A stretch of 64,000 bases of DNA, from NCBI RefSeq assembly GCF_006716565.1, contig NZ_VFPG01000002.1:744001-808000 (forward strand), given 5' to 3'. The notes below the pieces were generated by a model that made no database searches, was not told the DNA's origin, and worked only from the letters and a program-made list of their open reading frames with translations. Positions within the stretch are counted from its first letter, which is position 1. Each line of letters begins with the position of its first letter. This document shows, one piece after another, positions 24,267 to 35,097 of the stretch. The translations under genes were made by a program, and so were the position numbers. Origin of the DNA: Nocardia bhagyanarayanae. GTDB taxonomy: Bacteria > Actinomycetota > Actinomycetes > Mycobacteriales > Mycobacteriaceae.

Positions 24267-24420
24267 TTCCGGCTTTGTCGAACGTGATATTTCCTCGTCC
24301 CGGCGCGCGCTCGGCCCGGCAACACCGAGGCGCGTTGTTCACCGATGAGTCCGCGTCGGTAACCTGACTCGTCACCAGAGATCCGTGCTGTTTACAGAAG
24401 CCCTGTCAGAGAGGAGCGAG

Positions 24421-25995
24421 GTGCCCGCGCAGTCCAGCCAGCCCGTGCTGCGGCCGGTCGACCCGCCGTCGACACCGCTGACCACCGTGCTGGAGCTGAC
24501 CGGCGCCCGCCCGTCGGCGACGGTCCCCGGCGATCTCGTGGTCACCGGGATCGAGCAGCGTTCGAACGCGGTGCGGCCCGGCGATCTGTTCGCCGCGCTG
24601 CCCGGCTCGCAGTCGCACGGCGCGCGCTTCGCCGCCGACGCCGTCGCGCGCGGCGCGGTGGCCGTGTTCACCGACGCCGAAGGCGCCGCGCTGGCCGGAG
24701 AACTCGGCGTTCCCGTGCTGGTGCGCGAACGGCCGCGCGAGGTGCTCGGCGAACTCTCCGCGGCCCTGTACGGCAACCCCTCCGAGCGCCTGCGCATCGT
24801 CGGCATCACCGGCACCTCCGGCAAGACCACCACCTCCTATCTGGTGGAGGCGGGCCTGGCGGCGGGTGGCCTGTCCACGGCGCTGATCGGCACCATCGAG
24901 ACCAGGATCGGCGGCCGCCGGGTGCCGAGCGCGCTGACCACCCCCGAGGCGCCGCAGCTGCACGCGATGTTCGCGCTGATGGTCGAGCAGGGCGTCGACG
25001 CGGTGGTGATGGAGGTGTCCAGCCACGCGCTGGCGCTCGGCCGGGTCGACGGCGTGCGCTTCACGGTGGGCGCGTTCACCAACCTCTCCCAGGACCACCT
25101 GGACTTCCACGCCGATTTCGAGGACTACTTCGGCGCCAAGCGCAGGTTGTTCGAGCCGGGCTCGGCCGTCGCCGCGCGCACCGCGGTGATCTGCGTCGAC
25201 GACGAGTGGGGCCGCAGGCTGGCCGCGAGCCTGCCCGCGCCGACCACGGTCGCGACCACCGGACCCGCGGACTGGCACGTGGCGGGCGCGGTCGCCGCGC
25301 ACGGCCCCGAGCAGCGGTTCACCGCCGCCGGTCCGGACGTGAATGTTGATGTGCGCCTTCGTCTTCCCGGCCGCTACAACGTCGCCAACGCGCTGCTCGC
25401 GGTGGCCGTGTGCGCCGCCGCCGGTGTCGATCCCGCCGCCGCGGCGGCCGCGCTGGCCGGCGTCGACGTGCCGGGGCGGATGCAGCGCGTCGAGCGCGGC
25501 CAGGATTTCCTCGCCGTGGTGGACTACGCGCACAAGCCCGCGGCGCTGGAGTCGGTGATCGCCACCCTGCGCGTGCACCTGGCCGCCGACAATCCGGCCG
25601 CGCCCGGTCGCCTTGCCGTGGTGGTCGGCGCGGGCGGCGATCGGGACGCGGGCAAGCGACCGCTGATGGGCGAGGTCGCGGCCAGGGGCGCCGACCTGCT
25701 CGTCATCACCGACGACAACCCGCGCTCGGAGGATCCCGCTACGATCCGGGCCGCGATCGGCGACGGCGCGCTGGCTGTGCCGGCAGGCGAGCGCGGCGAG
25801 GTCCGCGAGATCGGTGACCGCGCGGCGGCCATCGCCGCCGCGGTGGACTGGGCCCGCCCCGGCGACGCCGTGCTGATCGCGGGCAAGGGCCACGAGACGG
25901 GTCAGGAGATTCAGGGCGTGAAACACCCTTTCGACGACCGCGATGTCGTGGCGGAGGCCTTATCGCGCAAGGTGGCCGCGGAGGCGCGGGCATGA
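24421..25995 (+). CDS. murE: UDP-MurNAc-L-Ala-D-Glu:meso-DAP ligase MurE
   Basis: About 524 residues. Cytoplasmic Mur ligase that adds meso-diaminopimelate to the stem peptide. Seen: ATP-binding [16 protein letters not shown], the carbamylated-lysine region, [12 protein letters not shown], and [10 protein letters not shown]; the DNPR motif marks specificity for meso-DAP rather than lysine. GTG 24421 has GAGGAGCGAG upstream; a frame from 24385 is less likely. The gap from ftsI (24267-24420) has a possible TAACCT -10 near 24362, so murE may have its own promoter. The stop overlaps a small ORF that leads into murF. Confidence 0.96.
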   Translation: MPAQSSQPVLRPVDPPSTPLTTVLELTGARPSATVPGDLVVTGIEQRSNAVRPGDLFAALPGSQSHGARFAADAVARGAVAVFTDAEGAALAGELGVPVLVRERPREVLGELSAALYGNPSERLRIVGITGTSGKTTTSYLVEAGLAAGGLSTALIGTIETRIGGRRVPSALTTPEAPQLHAMFALMVEQGVDAVVMEVSSHALALGRVDGVRFTVGAFTNLSQDHLDFHADFEDYFGAKRRLFEPGSAVAARTAVICVDDEWGRRLAASLPAPTTVATTGPADWHVAGAVAAHGPEQRFTAAGPDVNVDVRLRLPGRYNVANALLAVAVCAAAGVDPAAAAAALAGVDVPGRMQRVERGQDFLAVVDYAHKPAALESVIATLRVHLAADNPAAPGRLAVVVGAGGDRDAGKRPLMGEVAARGADLLVITDDNPRSEDPATIRAAIGDGALAVPAGERGEVREIGDRAAAIAAAVDWARPGDAVLIAGKGHETGQEIQGVKHPFDDRDVVAEALSRKVAAEARA

Positions 25996-26075
25996 ACTTT
26001 CAGGCGGCACAGCATGTTCAGCGAGCACAGCGAAGTCCGCACTCGACGGACGCGGAGGACTTGACGGTTTCATGA
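25992..26075 (+). CDS. 27-codon bridging ORF between murE and murF
   Basis: ATG overlaps the murE stop (ATGA, 25992-25995) and its TGA overlaps the murF start (ATGA, 26072-26075). The product would be 27 residues, Gln/Arg/Ser-rich, with no recognisable domain. It contains a diverged copy (26018-26035) of the GAGCGAGCGnAGCGAGC element. Likely role: translational coupling across an 80-base gap. Confidence 0.45.
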   Translation: MNFQAAQHVQRAQRSPHSTDAEDLTVS

Positions 26076-27589
26076 TCGAGATGACACTGCGGGAGATCGC
26101 GGAGGTCGTCGGCGGCACGCTGCACGACGTACCCGATCCGGAGGTGCGAGTCACCGGTTCGGTCGAATTCGATTCGCGCCGAATCGGTTCCGGTGATCTC
26201 TTCCTCGCCCTGCCCGGCGAGCGAGTCGACGGGCACCAGTACGCCGAGGCGGCGGTGGCCGCGGGAGCGGTGGCTGTGCTCGCCGCGCGCCCGGTCGGCG
26301 TGCCCGCCATCGTGGTGACCCCGAGCCCCGGCACCGTGCCCGCGACTTCCGTTGCGCTGACCCATGATTCGGACGGCTCCGGCGCAGCGGTGCTGGCCGC
26401 GCTCGCCGCGTTGGCGCGTGCCAGTGTCGAGCGGCTCACCGCCGCGGGCAGTCTCACCGTCGTCGGGGTGACCGGTTCCTCCGGCAAGACCTCCACCAAG
26501 GATCTGCTCGCCGCGGTGCTCGCGCCGCTCGGTCCGGTCGTCGCGCCGCCCGGTTCGTTCAACAACGAGCTCGGCCACCCCTGGACCGCGCTGCGCGCCG
26601 ACGAGAAGACGCGATTCCTGGTGCTCGAGCTCTCCGCGCGCGGGCCGGGTCACATCGCCGCGCTCGCCAAGGTCGCGCCGCCGAGCATCGGCGTCGTGCT
26701 CAATGTCGGCACCGCGCACCTCGGCGAATTCGGCAGCCGCGAGGCCATCGCGCAGACCAAGGGCGAACTCGTCGAGGCGCTGCCCGCGACCGGTCTCGCC
26801 GTGCTCAACGCCGACGACCAGCAGGTGGCCGCGATGGCCGGTCGGACCAAGGCAGAGGTGGTGCGGGTCGGGCAGGCCGCCAACGCCGACATCAGGGCCA
26901 CCGACGTGCGTCTCGATTCCGAGGCGCGCGCCGGGTTCACGCTGCACACCCCGGTGGGCAGCACGCACATCCAGTTGGCCGTGCACGGCGAGCATCAGGT
27001 CGGCAACGCACTGTCCGCCGCCGCGGTCGCGCTGGCCTGCGGCGCCGACCTGGCCGCCATCGCGCAGGCGCTCTCGGGCGCCCAGCGGGTGTCGGAGCGC
27101 CGGATGGACGTGCGCACCACCGCCGACGGCGTCACGGTCGTCAACGACTCCTACAACGCCAACCCCGACTCGGTGCGCGCCGCGCTCAAGGCGCTGGTGA
27201 CGATGTCGCGCGCGGGCGACACGCCGCGGCGTAGCTGGGCCGTGCTCGGTGAGATGGCCGAACTCGGCGAGGAATCCGTGATCGAGCACGACGGCATCGG
27301 CAGGCTCGCGGTGCGCCTCGACGTGGACCGGCTCGTCGTCGTCGGCACCGGAAGGCCCTCCCGCGCGATGCACCAGGGAGCGGTGATGGAAGGCTCATGG
27401 GGCGAGGAGTCGGTCCTCGTGCCCGATATCGGCGCGGCCATCGCGCTGCTCGACGACGAGGTCGAAGCGGGTGATGTGGTGCTGGTCAAGGCGTCCAAGT
27501 CGGTCGGCCTCTGGGCGGTCGCCGAACACTTGACCGGCGCGGATCGTGCCACGGGGCGCGCGGGTAGCAGCGCGGAGGCAGGGCAGTGA
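26072..27589 (+). CDS. murF: UDP-MurNAc-tripeptide--D-Ala-D-Ala ligase MurF
   Basis: About 505 residues. Adds D-alanyl-D-alanine to UDP-MurNAc-tripeptide. The start MTLREIAEVVGG, the block GSVEFDSRRIGSGDLFLAL, ATP loop GVTGSSGKTSTKDLL, and the NDSYNANPDSVRAAL block are characteristic. ATG 26072 overlaps the bridging ORF; an ATG three codons later is also possible. The stop overlaps a second bridging ORF into mraY. Longer open frame upstream has no ribosome site. Confidence 0.96.
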   Translation: MIEMTLREIAEVVGGTLHDVPDPEVRVTGSVEFDSRRIGSGDLFLALPGERVDGHQYAEAAVAAGAVAVLAARPVGVPAIVVTPSPGTVPATSVALTHDSDGSGAAVLAALAALARASVERLTAAGSLTVVGVTGSSGKTSTKDLLAAVLAPLGPVVAPPGSFNNELGHPWTALRADEKTRFLVLELSARGPGHIAALAKVAPPSIGVVLNVGTAHLGEFGSREAIAQTKGELVEALPATGLAVLNADDQQVAAMAGRTKAEVVRVGQAANADIRATDVRLDSEARAGFTLHTPVGSTHIQLAVHGEHQVGNALSAAAVALACGADLAAIAQALSGAQRVSERRMDVRTTADGVTVVNDSYNANPDSVRAALKALVTMSRAGDTPRRSWAVLGEMAELGEESVIEHDGIGRLAVRLDVDRLVVVGTGRPSRAMHQGAVMEGSWGEESVLVPDIGAAIALLDDEVEAGDVVLVKASKSVGLWAVAEHLTGADRATGRAGSSAEAGQ

Positions 27590-27693
27590 GCGAGCGGAGC
27601 GAGCGAACAATGGGCACAGCGGCCGTCGGCTGTACGACGAGGCCGGAGATCGGTCGTGCGACGGAGCCGAGCACTAGCGAGGCAAGGTCGTGA
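27586..27693 (+). CDS. 35-codon bridging ORF between murF and mraY
   Basis: GTG overlaps the murF stop (GTGA, 27586-27589) and its TGA overlaps the mraY start (GTGA, 27690-27693). It begins with a Ser-Glu-Arg-Ser-Glu-Arg repeat encoded by the GAGCGAGCGnAGCGAGC element and contains one cysteine; no domain is evident. It leaves no untranslated bases between the two wall-synthesis genes. Confidence 0.45.
   Translation: MSERSERTMGTAAVGCTTRPEIGRATEPSTSEARS
27587..27604 (+). repeat. GAGCGAGCGnAGCGAGC element, copy 1
   Basis: TGAGCGAGCGGAGCGAGC at the murF stop. A copy differing at one base lies at 38505-38522 before sepF, and a weaker copy (14 of 18) at 26018-26035 before murF. All three fall within short ORFs in gaps between genes. 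Confidence 0.6.
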
Positions 27694-28766
27694 GGCAGAT
27701 TCTATTCGCGGCGGCGATCGCGCTGGCGGTGTCGATTCTGCTGACGCCGCTGCTGATCAAGTTCTTCGCCAAGCAGGGCTTCGGCCAGGAGATCCGGGTC
27801 GACGGTCCGGCCAGCCACCAGGCCAAGCGCGGCACGCCCACCATGGGCGGCGTCGCCATCCTGATCGGTATGTGGGCCGGTTACCTCGGCTCGCACCTGA
27901 TCGGCATCGGCTACGACGCCGAGGGACCGACCGCCTCGGGCATGCTCGTCCTCGGACTGGCCACCGCGCTGGGCGCCGTCGGCTTCACCGACGACTTCAT
28001 CAAGCTGCGCAAGCAGCGCAACCTCGGCCTCACCGCGGCGGGCAAGTACATCGGCCAGATCACCTCGGCGGTGATCTTCGGCATCCTCGCGCTCCAATTC
28101 CGTGGCGAGAACGGCTTGACGCCCGCGAGTCGCCATCTGTCCTACGTGCGCGACATCAACACGGTGTCGGCAGGCGTGATCATCTTCCTGGCGTTCGTGT
28201 GCTTCGTGGTGGTCGCCTGGTCCAACGTCGTGAATCTCACCGACGGCCTGGACGGGCTCGCCGCGGGTTCGATGAGCCTGGTGCTCGGCGGCTACGTGAT
28301 CATCACGTTCTGGCAGTACTACCACGCGTGCGCGACCAAGCCCGAGACCGGTTGCTACAACGTGCGCGACCCGCTGGATCTGGCTCTGGTCTGCGCGGCG
28401 GGCGCCGCGGCGTGCATCGGCTTCCTGTGGTGGAACGCCGCGCCCGCCAAGATCTTCATGGGCGACACCGGGTCGCTGGCGCTCGGCGGTCTGCTGGCGG
28501 GCATCTCCATTACGACCCGGACCGAGCTGCTGATGATCGTGATGGGCGCGCTGTTCGTCGCCGAGGGCGTGTCGGTGGTGTTGCAGGTGGCGGTCTTCCG
28601 CACCACCCGCAACCGGCTGTTCAAGATGGCGCCGTTCCATCATCACTTCGAGCTCAGCAAATGGGCCGAGACGACTGTGATCATTCGGTTCTGGCTCTTG
28701 GCCGCCATGGCCTCCGCAGTCGGCCTCGGCTTGTTCTACAGCGAATACCTCTCCGCGGTCGGGTGA
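27690..28766 (+). CDS. mraY: phospho-MurNAc-pentapeptide transferase MraY
   Basis: 358 residues, ten membrane segments expected. Transfers phospho-MurNAc-pentapeptide to decaprenyl phosphate, making lipid I at the inner membrane face. Seen: [12 protein letters not shown] in the first cytoplasmic loop, [18 protein letters not shown] with the paired aspartates, [24 protein letters not shown] and the histidine loop [16 protein letters not shown] 27690 overlaps the bridging ORF; murD follows after seven bases. Confidence 0.97.
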   Translation: MRQILFAAAIALAVSILLTPLLIKFFAKQGFGQEIRVDGPASHQAKRGTPTMGGVAILIGMWAGYLGSHLIGIGYDAEGPTASGMLVLGLATALGAVGFTDDFIKLRKQRNLGLTAAGKYIGQITSAVIFGILALQFRGENGLTPASRHLSYVRDINTVSAGVIIFLAFVCFVVVAWSNVVNLTDGLDGLAAGSMSLVLGGYVIITFWQYYHACATKPETGCYNVRDPLDLALVCAAGAAACIGFLWWNAAPAKIFMGDTGSLALGGLLAGISITTRTELLMIVMGALFVAEGVSVVLQVAVFRTTRNRLFKMAPFHHHFELSKWAETTVIIRFWLLAAMASAVGLGLFYSEYLSAVG

Positions 28767-28773
28767 ACTAGCG

Positions 28774-30258
28774 ATGGTCGAACATTCTCCGCGGGCCCTG
28801 CGATCTCCGGGGCCCATGCTCGAATTCCTCCGTGGCCGTGACGTGCTCGTCGCCGGCTGGGGCGTCTCCGGTCGCTCGCTGGTGGAACCGCTGCGCGATA
28901 TCGGCGCGCATCCGGTGGTCACCGACGCGGGCGCGAAGGCGCTCGCCGAGGCGGCCGAACTCGGCCTCGAAGTGGCCACCTGCGTCGAACTCGAGTCGGC
29001 CGATCTGAGCCGCTTCGCGCTGGTGATCACCAGCCCGGGCTGGCGGCCGGACTCGCCGGTGCTGGTCTCCGCGGTCACCGAGGGCATCCCGGTGTGGGGC
29101 GACGTCGAATTCGCCTGGTGGGTCGATCAAGCCAGGATCTACGGCCCGGTCCGCAAGTGGTTGGTGGTGACCGGCACCAACGGCAAGACCACCACCACCC
29201 AGATGACCCACGCCATCCTGCGCGCGGCGGGCATCGCCAGCGTCGCCTGCGGCAATATCGGCACCCCGATCCTGGACGCGCTGCGCCGCAATCCCGGCCC
29301 GCAGGTGCTCGCCGTGGAACTGTCCTCGTTCCAGCTGCATTGGGCGCCGTCGGTGCGGCCGGAGGCGGGCGTCGTGCTGAATGTGGCCGAGGATCACCTG
29401 GATTGGCACGGCGGACTGGACGCCTACGCGGCCGCCAAGGCGCGGGCGCTGGTCGGGCGGGTCGGCGTTGTCGGCCTCGACGATCCGGTGGCGGCCTCGC
29501 TGGCCCGTCGCTCCAAGGCCCGCCGCACGGTCGGCTTCCGCATCGGCGTGCCCGCCGACGGTGAACTCGGCGTGGTGGACGGCAAACTGCTCGACCGCGC
29601 GTTCACCAAGGCCGCGATTCTGGCGGAGGTCGGCGACATCAGCCCGCAGGGCCCCGCGGGCGTCGCCGACGCGCTGGCCGCAGCCGCGCTGACCAGGGCC
29701 ATCGACGTGGCGCCGCAGTTCGTCAAGGAAGGACTGCAGGAGCACAAGGTCGGCCCGCACCGGGCGGCCTTCGTGCGCGAGCTGGCGGGCGTCGATTTCA
29801 TCGATGACTCGAAGGCTACGAATCCGCACGCCGCGCGGTCTTCGATCCTCGCGCACCCGCACGTCATCTGGATCGCGGGCGGCCAGCTCAAGGGCGCCGG
29901 GGTGGAAGACCTGATCGAGGAGGTCGCCGACCGGCTCGTCGCCGCGGTGCTCATCGGGTCCGACGCGCCGGTGCTCGCCGCCGCGTTGGCGCGACACGCG
30001 CCCGAGGTCCCGGTCGTCGAGGTGCGCGCGGGGGACGATGCTGTGATGGCTGACGACCCGTCGAGATCCGACAAGGCGGACGCCGTCATGGCGCAAGCCG
30101 TGCGCGCCGCCGCCGGATTCGCTCGCTCGGGAGACACCGTGCTGCTCGCTCCCGCGGCCGCCTCTCTCGATATGTTCGCCGATTACACCCACCGCGGACG
30201 CAGTTTCGCCACCGCGGTGCACGCGCTGGAAGACGGTGACATCGGGCGGCGGCTATGA
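28774..30258 (+). CDS. murD: UDP-MurNAc-L-alanine--D-glutamate ligase MurD
   Basis: 494 residues. Adds D-glutamate to UDP-MurNAc-L-Ala. N-terminal nucleotide-fold domain starts FLRGRDVLVAGWGVSGRSL, the ATP loop is VVTGTNGKTTTTQM, followed by AVELSSFQLHW and NVAEDHLDWHGG; the C-terminal domain has FIDDSKATNPHAA. It starts seven bases after mraY and its stop overlaps ftsW by four bases. Confidence 0.97.
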   Translation: MVEHSPRALRSPGPMLEFLRGRDVLVAGWGVSGRSLVEPLRDIGAHPVVTDAGAKALAEAAELGLEVATCVELESADLSRFALVITSPGWRPDSPVLVSAVTEGIPVWGDVEFAWWVDQARIYGPVRKWLVVTGTNGKTTTTQMTHAILRAAGIASVACGNIGTPILDALRRNPGPQVLAVELSSFQLHWAPSVRPEAGVVLNVAEDHLDWHGGLDAYAAAKARALVGRVGVVGLDDPVAASLARRSKARRTVGFRIGVPADGELGVVDGKLLDRAFTKAAILAEVGDISPQGPAGVADALAAAALTRAIDVAPQFVKEGLQEHKVGPHRAAFVRELAGVDFIDDSKATNPHAARSSILAHPHVIWIAGGQLKGAGVEDLIEEVADRLVAAVLIGSDAPVLAAALARHAPEVPVVEVRAGDDAVMADDPSRSDKADAVMAQAVRAAAGFARSGDTVLLAPAAASLDMFADYTHRGRSFATAVHALEDGDIGRRL

Positions 30259-31709
30259 CGGAGACGACGCGAGCGCCCGCGGCCAGGTTCGTCGCTTGGC
30301 TGGCGCGCCCGCTCGCGTCGTTCCATCTCATCGTCACCATCGCCACCCTGCTCACCGTGCTCGGACTGGTGATGGTGCTGTCGGCCTCCAGCGTCGAGGC
30401 GTATGCCGAGCGCGGGTCGGCGTACTCGCTGTTCGTCCAGCAGGCCATGTTCGCGGCCGTCGGCTGCGTGCTGTTCTACGTCGCGCTGCGCATTCCGATG
30501 CGCAGGTTGCGGCAGTGGTCGTTCCCGCTGTTCGCGCTGTCGGTGCTCGCGCTGGTGCTGGTGCTGATTCCCGGCATCGGCAGCGAGGTGCAGGGCTCAC
30601 GGCGCTGGATCGACCTCGGCCCGGTGTCGGTGCAGCCCTCCGAGATCGTCAAGGTGACGCTGGTGGTGTGGGGCGCGCACCTGCTCGCCTCGCGCCGGTC
30701 GGAGCAGGCGGCGCTGAAAGACATTCTGGTGCCGCTGGTTCCGGCGGGCATGCTGGTGTGTCTGCTCGTGGTGCTCGAGCCCAACCTGTCCACCACCATC
30801 GCGCTCGGCATCGTGCTCGCCGCGCTGTTGTGGTTCGGCGGGCTGCCGGTGCGGCTGTTCGTCACCATCGCGGTGTCCGGCGTCGTGGCCGCGGCGGTGC
30901 TCGCCCTCTCCGCGGGTTATCGCTCGGACCGCATGCGCGCCTTCTTCAATCCCGGCGAGGACCCGCAGGGCATCGGTTATCAGGCACGGCAGGCGCAGTA
31001 CTCGCTGGCCGACGGCGGCATCTGGGGCCGCGGACTCGGGCAGAGCCGGGCCAAGTGGAGCTATCTGCCCAACTCGCACAACGACTTCATCTTCGCGATC
31101 ATCGGCGAGGAACTCGGCTTCCTCGGTTGCGCGCTGGTGCTCGGGCTGTTCGCGCTGTTCGTCTACGCTGGCCTGCGCATCGCCAGCCGCTCGGTGGACC
31201 CGTTCCTGCGGCTGCTCACCGCGACCGCCACCACCTGGATCACCGCGCAGGCGCTGATCAACGTCGGTTACGTGGTCGGCTTGCTTCCGGTGACCGGTCT
31301 GCAACTGCCGCTGGTCTCGGCGGGCGGTTCCTCGCTGGCCATCACGTTGTTCATGTTCGGCATCATCGCCAACGCCGCCCGGCACGAGCCGGAGGCGGTG
31401 TCGGCGCTGCAGGCCGGGCAGGACGGGCGATTCAGCCGTCTGCTTCGACTACCCAAGCCCGAGGTGTACTCGCCGGCCAAGGCGGAGGCGGCCAGGGCGC
31501 GCAACGCCGCCAAGGCCGCGGCGCAGCGAGCCCGCACCGAGCGATCCAGGTCGCGCCAAGCGCCGCCGCCGCGGCGGGGACAATCAGGAGGCGGGCAGCC
31601 GCGACGCCGCTCGCCCGAGAGCCGGGGCACCAGTTCACTGCGTGCCACCAGGGCTTGGGAGCCGAACTATCCGATGCCACACGCTAGAGAACGGGGAAGA
31701 TCCAGGTGA
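30255..31709 (+). CDS. ftsW: septal peptidoglycan glycosyltransferase FtsW
   Basis: 484 residues, a SEDS-family polymerase with about ten membrane segments that works with FtsI at the septum. Typical blocks: [67 protein letters not shown] and [13 protein letters not shown]. The C-terminal 90 or so residues are a basic, Arg/Ala/Gln-rich cytoplasmic tail ([20 protein letters not shown] and beyond), longer than in most bacteria. ATG overlaps murD and the stop overlaps murG (GTGA). Confidence 0.96.
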   Translation: MTETTRAPAARFVAWLARPLASFHLIVTIATLLTVLGLVMVLSASSVEAYAERGSAYSLFVQQAMFAAVGCVLFYVALRIPMRRLRQWSFPLFALSVLALVLVLIPGIGSEVQGSRRWIDLGPVSVQPSEIVKVTLVVWGAHLLASRRSEQAALKDILVPLVPAGMLVCLLVVLEPNLSTTIALGIVLAALLWFGGLPVRLFVTIAVSGVVAAAVLALSAGYRSDRMRAFFNPGEDPQGIGYQARQAQYSLADGGIWGRGLGQSRAKWSYLPNSHNDFIFAIIGEELGFLGCALVLGLFALFVYAGLRIASRSVDPFLRLLTATATTWITAQALINVGYVVGLLPVTGLQLPLVSAGGSSLAITLFMFGIIANAARHEPEAVSALQAGQDGRFSRLLRLPKPEVYSPAKAEAARARNAAKAAAQRARTERSRSRQAPPPRRGQSGGGQPRRRSPESRGTSSLRATRAWEPNYPMPHARERGRSR

Positions 31710-32866
31710 ATGCGGGACCCGGGAGTACCGCCGACGCAACACAGCGGTCCGCGAAGGGATCCGGGCTTTCGGTGATCGTGGCGGGCGGTGGCACGGCCGG
31801 ACATGTCGAACCGGCCCTCGCCGTGGCGGATGCGCTGCGGCGCCTGGACGATTCCATCCGGGTGACCGCACTGGGCACCGAGCGCGGTCTGGAGACCCGG
31901 CTGGTGCCCGAGCGCGGCTATCCGCTCGAGCTGATCCCGCCGGTGCCGTTGCCGCGCAAGCCGACCGCGGATCTGCTGCGGCTGCCCGGCCGGGTGCGCG
32001 CCGCGGTGGCCGAGACCAGAGCCGTCATCGATGCGGTGCAGGCCGACGTCATCGTCGGTTTCGGTGGTTACGTCGCGCTGCCCGCCTATCTGGCCGCGGG
32101 CCGGGGAATGCTGTGGCGCAGGCGCGCGGTGCCGGTCGTCGTGCACGAGGCCAACGCGAAGGCGGGCATCGCGAACAAGGTCGGCGCCCGGCGCGCCGCG
32201 CGGGTCCTGGCCGCGGTGCCGGATTCCGGTCTGCCACGCGCCGAGGTCGTCGGCATCCCGGTCCGTGAGGCCATCACCGCGCTGGATCGCCCGGCGCTGC
32301 GCGCCGAGGCCCGCGCGCACTTCGGCCTGCCCGCCGAGGGGCCGGTGCTGCTGGTGTTCGGCGGATCGCAGGGGGCGCGCAGCCTGAACGAGGCGGTGTC
32401 GGGCGCCGCGCCGCAGCTGGCGGCGGCGGGCGTCTCGGTGCTGCACGCGCACGGTCCGAAGAACACGCTCGAGGTCGCCGAGGGCGACGGCGCCGCGCGC
32501 TACGTGGCGGTGCCCTATCTGTCCAGGATGGATCTGGCCTACGCCGCCGCCGACGCGGTGGTGTGCCGGTCCGGCGCGATGACGGTCGCCGAGGTGTCCG
32601 CCGTCGGCTTGCCCGCGTTCTACGTGCCGCTGCCGCACGGCAACGGCGAACAGGAATTCAATGCCCGTCCCGTGGTCGCGCAGGGCGGTGGCAGAATTGT
32701 CCCCGATGCCGAACTGTCCCCGAAGTACGTGATCGACGAGGTGATACCGCTGCTCATGGACCCCGCACGGTTGACCGAGATGGGCCGCGCCGCGGCAGGC
32801 GCGGGGCACCGCGACGCCGCCGACGAAGTGGCGCGGATCGTGGTGGAATTGGGGCGGGGCCGATGA
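31706..32866 (+). CDS. murG: UDP-GlcNAc:lipid I N-acetylglucosaminyltransferase MurG
   Basis: 386 residues. GT-B enzyme that converts lipid I to lipid II on the cytoplasmic membrane face. Seen: the Gly-rich loop [37 protein letters not shown], the second Gly-rich loop [17 protein letters not shown] and the UDP-site region [20 protein letters not shown]. The first 20 residues are a variable extension; GTG 31706 is accepted because of the ftsW overlap. The stop overlaps murC. Confidence 0.96.
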   Translation: MNAGPGSTADATQRSAKGSGLSVIVAGGGTAGHVEPALAVADALRRLDDSIRVTALGTERGLETRLVPERGYPLELIPPVPLPRKPTADLLRLPGRVRAAVAETRAVIDAVQADVIVGFGGYVALPAYLAAGRGMLWRRRAVPVVVHEANAKAGIANKVGARRAARVLAAVPDSGLPRAEVVGIPVREAITALDRPALRAEARAHFGLPAEGPVLLVFGGSQGARSLNEAVSGAAPQLAAAGVSVLHAHGPKNTLEVAEGDGAARYVAVPYLSRMDLAYAAADAVVCRSGAMTVAEVSAVGLPAFYVPLPHGNGEQEFNARPVVAQGGGRIVPDAELSPKYVIDEVIPLLMDPARLTEMGRAAAGAGHRDAADEVARIVVELGRGR

Positions 32867-34350
32867 CCGACGAGCGTTCGGCACTGCCGCCCGAGCTGGA
32901 GCGGGTGCACATGGTGGGCATCGGCGGCGCGGGGATGTCCGGCATCGCCCGTATCCTGCTCTCCCGCGGCGGCGCGGTGTCGGGTTCGGACGCCAAGGAG
33001 AGCCGCGGCGTGCTCGCGCTGCGTGCGCGCGGCGCGCAGGTCAACATCGGACACGACGCGGGCGCGCTCGATCTGCTGCCCGGCGGCCCGACCGCGGTGG
33101 TGACCACCTACGCGGCCATCCCGAAGACGAATCCCGAACTGGTGGAAGCGAACCGGCGCGACATCCCGGTCCTGCTTCGCCCCGCGGTGCTGGCCTCGCT
33201 GATGCGCGGGCACCGCACCCTGCTGGTCTCGGGCACCCACGGCAAGACGTCGACGACCTCGATGCTGATCGTCTCGCTGCAGCACTGCGGCTTGGACCCG
33301 TCCTTCGCGGTCGGCGGCGAGCTCAACGAGGCGGGCACCAACGCCCACCACGGCACCGGCGAGGTCTTCGTGGCCGAGGCCGACGAGAGCGACGGCTCGC
33401 TGCTGCAGTACGACCCCGACGTCGCGGTGGTCACCAACATCGAATCCGATCACCTGGACTTCTTCGGAACCGACGCCGCGTACGTGCAGGTCTTCGACGA
33501 TTTCGCGGACCGGCTCGCCCCGGGCGGCCTGCTGGTGGTGTGCCTGGACGATCCCGGCTCGCGGGCGCTGGCCGAGCGGGTCGGAACCCGCCTGGCGGAC
33601 AAGGGCGTTCGAGTACTCGGTTACGGCTCCGGCGAACTCGCCGACGCCCCGGTCCCCGTCGGCGTCCGGCTGCACAGCTGGGAGCCGCGCGACGTGGGCG
33701 GGCTCGCCCAATTCCAGCTGGCCGACGAACCCGCGCCGCGCACGCTGCGACTCTCGGTGCCGGGGCGGCACATGGCGCTCAACGCGCTGGCCGCGCTGCT
33801 TGCGGCGCGGGCGGCGGGCGCCGACGTGGACGAGATCATCCAGGGCCTGGAGGGTTTCGGCGGCGTGCACCGGCGGTTCCAGTTCGTCGGCAGGGAGAAC
33901 GGCGTGCGGGTCTTCGACGACTACGCGCACCATCCCACCGAGGTGCGCGCGGTGCTCGGCGCCGCGGCCGAACTCGTGCAACAGGAGGCGCGCGACGGCG
34001 CGCGGTCGCGCCAGGGCCGGGTGATCGTGGTCTTCCAGCCGCACCTCTACAGCCGCACCGCGACCTTCGCCGAGGATTTCGGCGTCGCGCTGAGTCTGGC
34101 CGACGAGGTCGTCGTGCTGGACGTCTACGGCGCGCGGGAGAAGCCGCTGCCCGGCGTGAACGGCGCGCTGGTCGCGCAGGCAGTCACCAAACCGGTGCAT
34201 TACCAACCGGATATGTCCCGGGTCGGTCGCCAGGTGGCCGGGCTCGCGCTGCCCGGCGATGTCGTGATCACCATGGGCGCAGGCGACGTCACGATGCTCG
34301 GCAGCCAGATTCTCGACGGGCTACGGGCGCGTCCCCAGTACGGGCGGTGA
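32863..34350 (+). CDS. murC: UDP-MurNAc--L-alanine ligase MurC
   Basis: About 495 residues. Adds the first amino acid of the stem peptide. N-terminal [21 protein letters not shown] loop [34 protein letters not shown] and [12 protein letters not shown]-terminal [18 protein letters not shown] 32863 overlaps the murG stop (ATGA); the open frame extends upstream only through murG. ftsQ begins six bases after its stop. Confidence 0.97.
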   Translation: MTDERSALPPELERVHMVGIGGAGMSGIARILLSRGGAVSGSDAKESRGVLALRARGAQVNIGHDAGALDLLPGGPTAVVTTYAAIPKTNPELVEANRRDIPVLLRPAVLASLMRGHRTLLVSGTHGKTSTTSMLIVSLQHCGLDPSFAVGGELNEAGTNAHHGTGEVFVAEADESDGSLLQYDPDVAVVTNIESDHLDFFGTDAAYVQVFDDFADRLAPGGLLVVCLDDPGSRALAERVGTRLADKGVRVLGYGSGELADAPVPVGVRLHSWEPRDVGGLAQFQLADEPAPRTLRLSVPGRHMALNALAALLAARAAGADVDEIIQGLEGFGGVHRRFQFVGRENGVRVFDDYAHHPTEVRAVLGAAAELVQQEARDGARSRQGRVIVVFQPHLYSRTATFAEDFGVALSLADEVVVLDVYGAREKPLPGVNGALVAQAVTKPVHYQPDMSRVGRQVAGLALPGDVVITMGAGDVTMLGSQILDGLRARPQYGR

Positions 34351-34356
34351 GCCGCG

Positions 34357-35097
34357 ATGCGGCCGGGGGGTGAGCGGCGCGCGGCCGCGAGCTGGCTCGA
34401 TCGGTTCGACCTGCTGCGCCGCCCCGGTGGTCCGGCGCGACTGCGCCGGATGCGGCTGTGGGGATTGCTGGGCGTGTGCGTGCTTACTGTCGTCCTGTCG
34501 ATCTCGTGGTTCACGCCGGTGCTCTCGGTGCGCACCGTCGATATCGAAGGACTCGTCGCGGTGCCGGAAGCGCAAGTGCGCGAGCGGCTCGAAATTCCTT
34601 CGGGCCGCTCGATGCTGCGCATCGATACCGACGCCATGGCGCGGCGGGTGGCGAGTATTCCGAAAGTCGGCTCGGCGCGGGTGCAGCGGGTGTATCCGTC
34701 GACCGTCAAGGTGACCATTGTCGAGCGCACGCCGGTGTTGTTCTTCGAGAGTCCGGAAGGCGCGCATCTCCTGGATGCCGAAAGCGTCGAATTCGCCATC
34801 GAAGCCGCGCCGATCGGCGTGCCCAAGTTGATCACCGAACAACCCGGCGGCGCCGATCCGGTGACCCGCGCGGCGGTCGCGGTGCTCGCGGTCTTGCCGC
34901 CCGCCCTGAATATCCAGGTGGGCGAGGTTGTCGCACGGTCGATTTCGGATATCTCCTTGAATCTGCACGACGGGCGCACGGTACTCTGGGGCGGTGCGAA
35001 CGATGCCGAACGCAAGGCGGCCGTGGTGTTGCCGCTGTTGACGCGGGAGGGAATGGTGTTCGACGTGTCGAGCCCGAATCTGGTCACGGTAAAGTGA
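34357..35097 (+). CDS. ftsQ: cell division protein FtsQ
   Basis: 246 residues. Divisome scaffold with a short basic cytoplasmic N-terminus, one membrane segment (LLGVCVLTVVLSISWFTPVL, about residues 35-54), then a POTRA domain (VRTVDIEGLVAVPEAQVRER and GSARVQRVYPSTVKVTIVER) and an FtsQ/DivIB domain. ATG 34357 follows murC by six bases. It is the last gene before the long ftsZ leader. Confidence 0.94.
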   Translation: MRPGGERRAAASWLDRFDLLRRPGGPARLRRMRLWGLLGVCVLTVVLSISWFTPVLSVRTVDIEGLVAVPEAQVRERLEIPSGRSMLRIDTDAMARRVASIPKVGSARVQRVYPSTVKVTIVERTPVLFFESPEGAHLLDAESVEFAIEAAPIGVPKLITEQPGGADPVTRAAVAVLAVLPPALNIQVGEVVARSISDISLNLHDGRTVLWGGANDAERKAAVVLPLLTREGMVFDVSSPNLVTVK

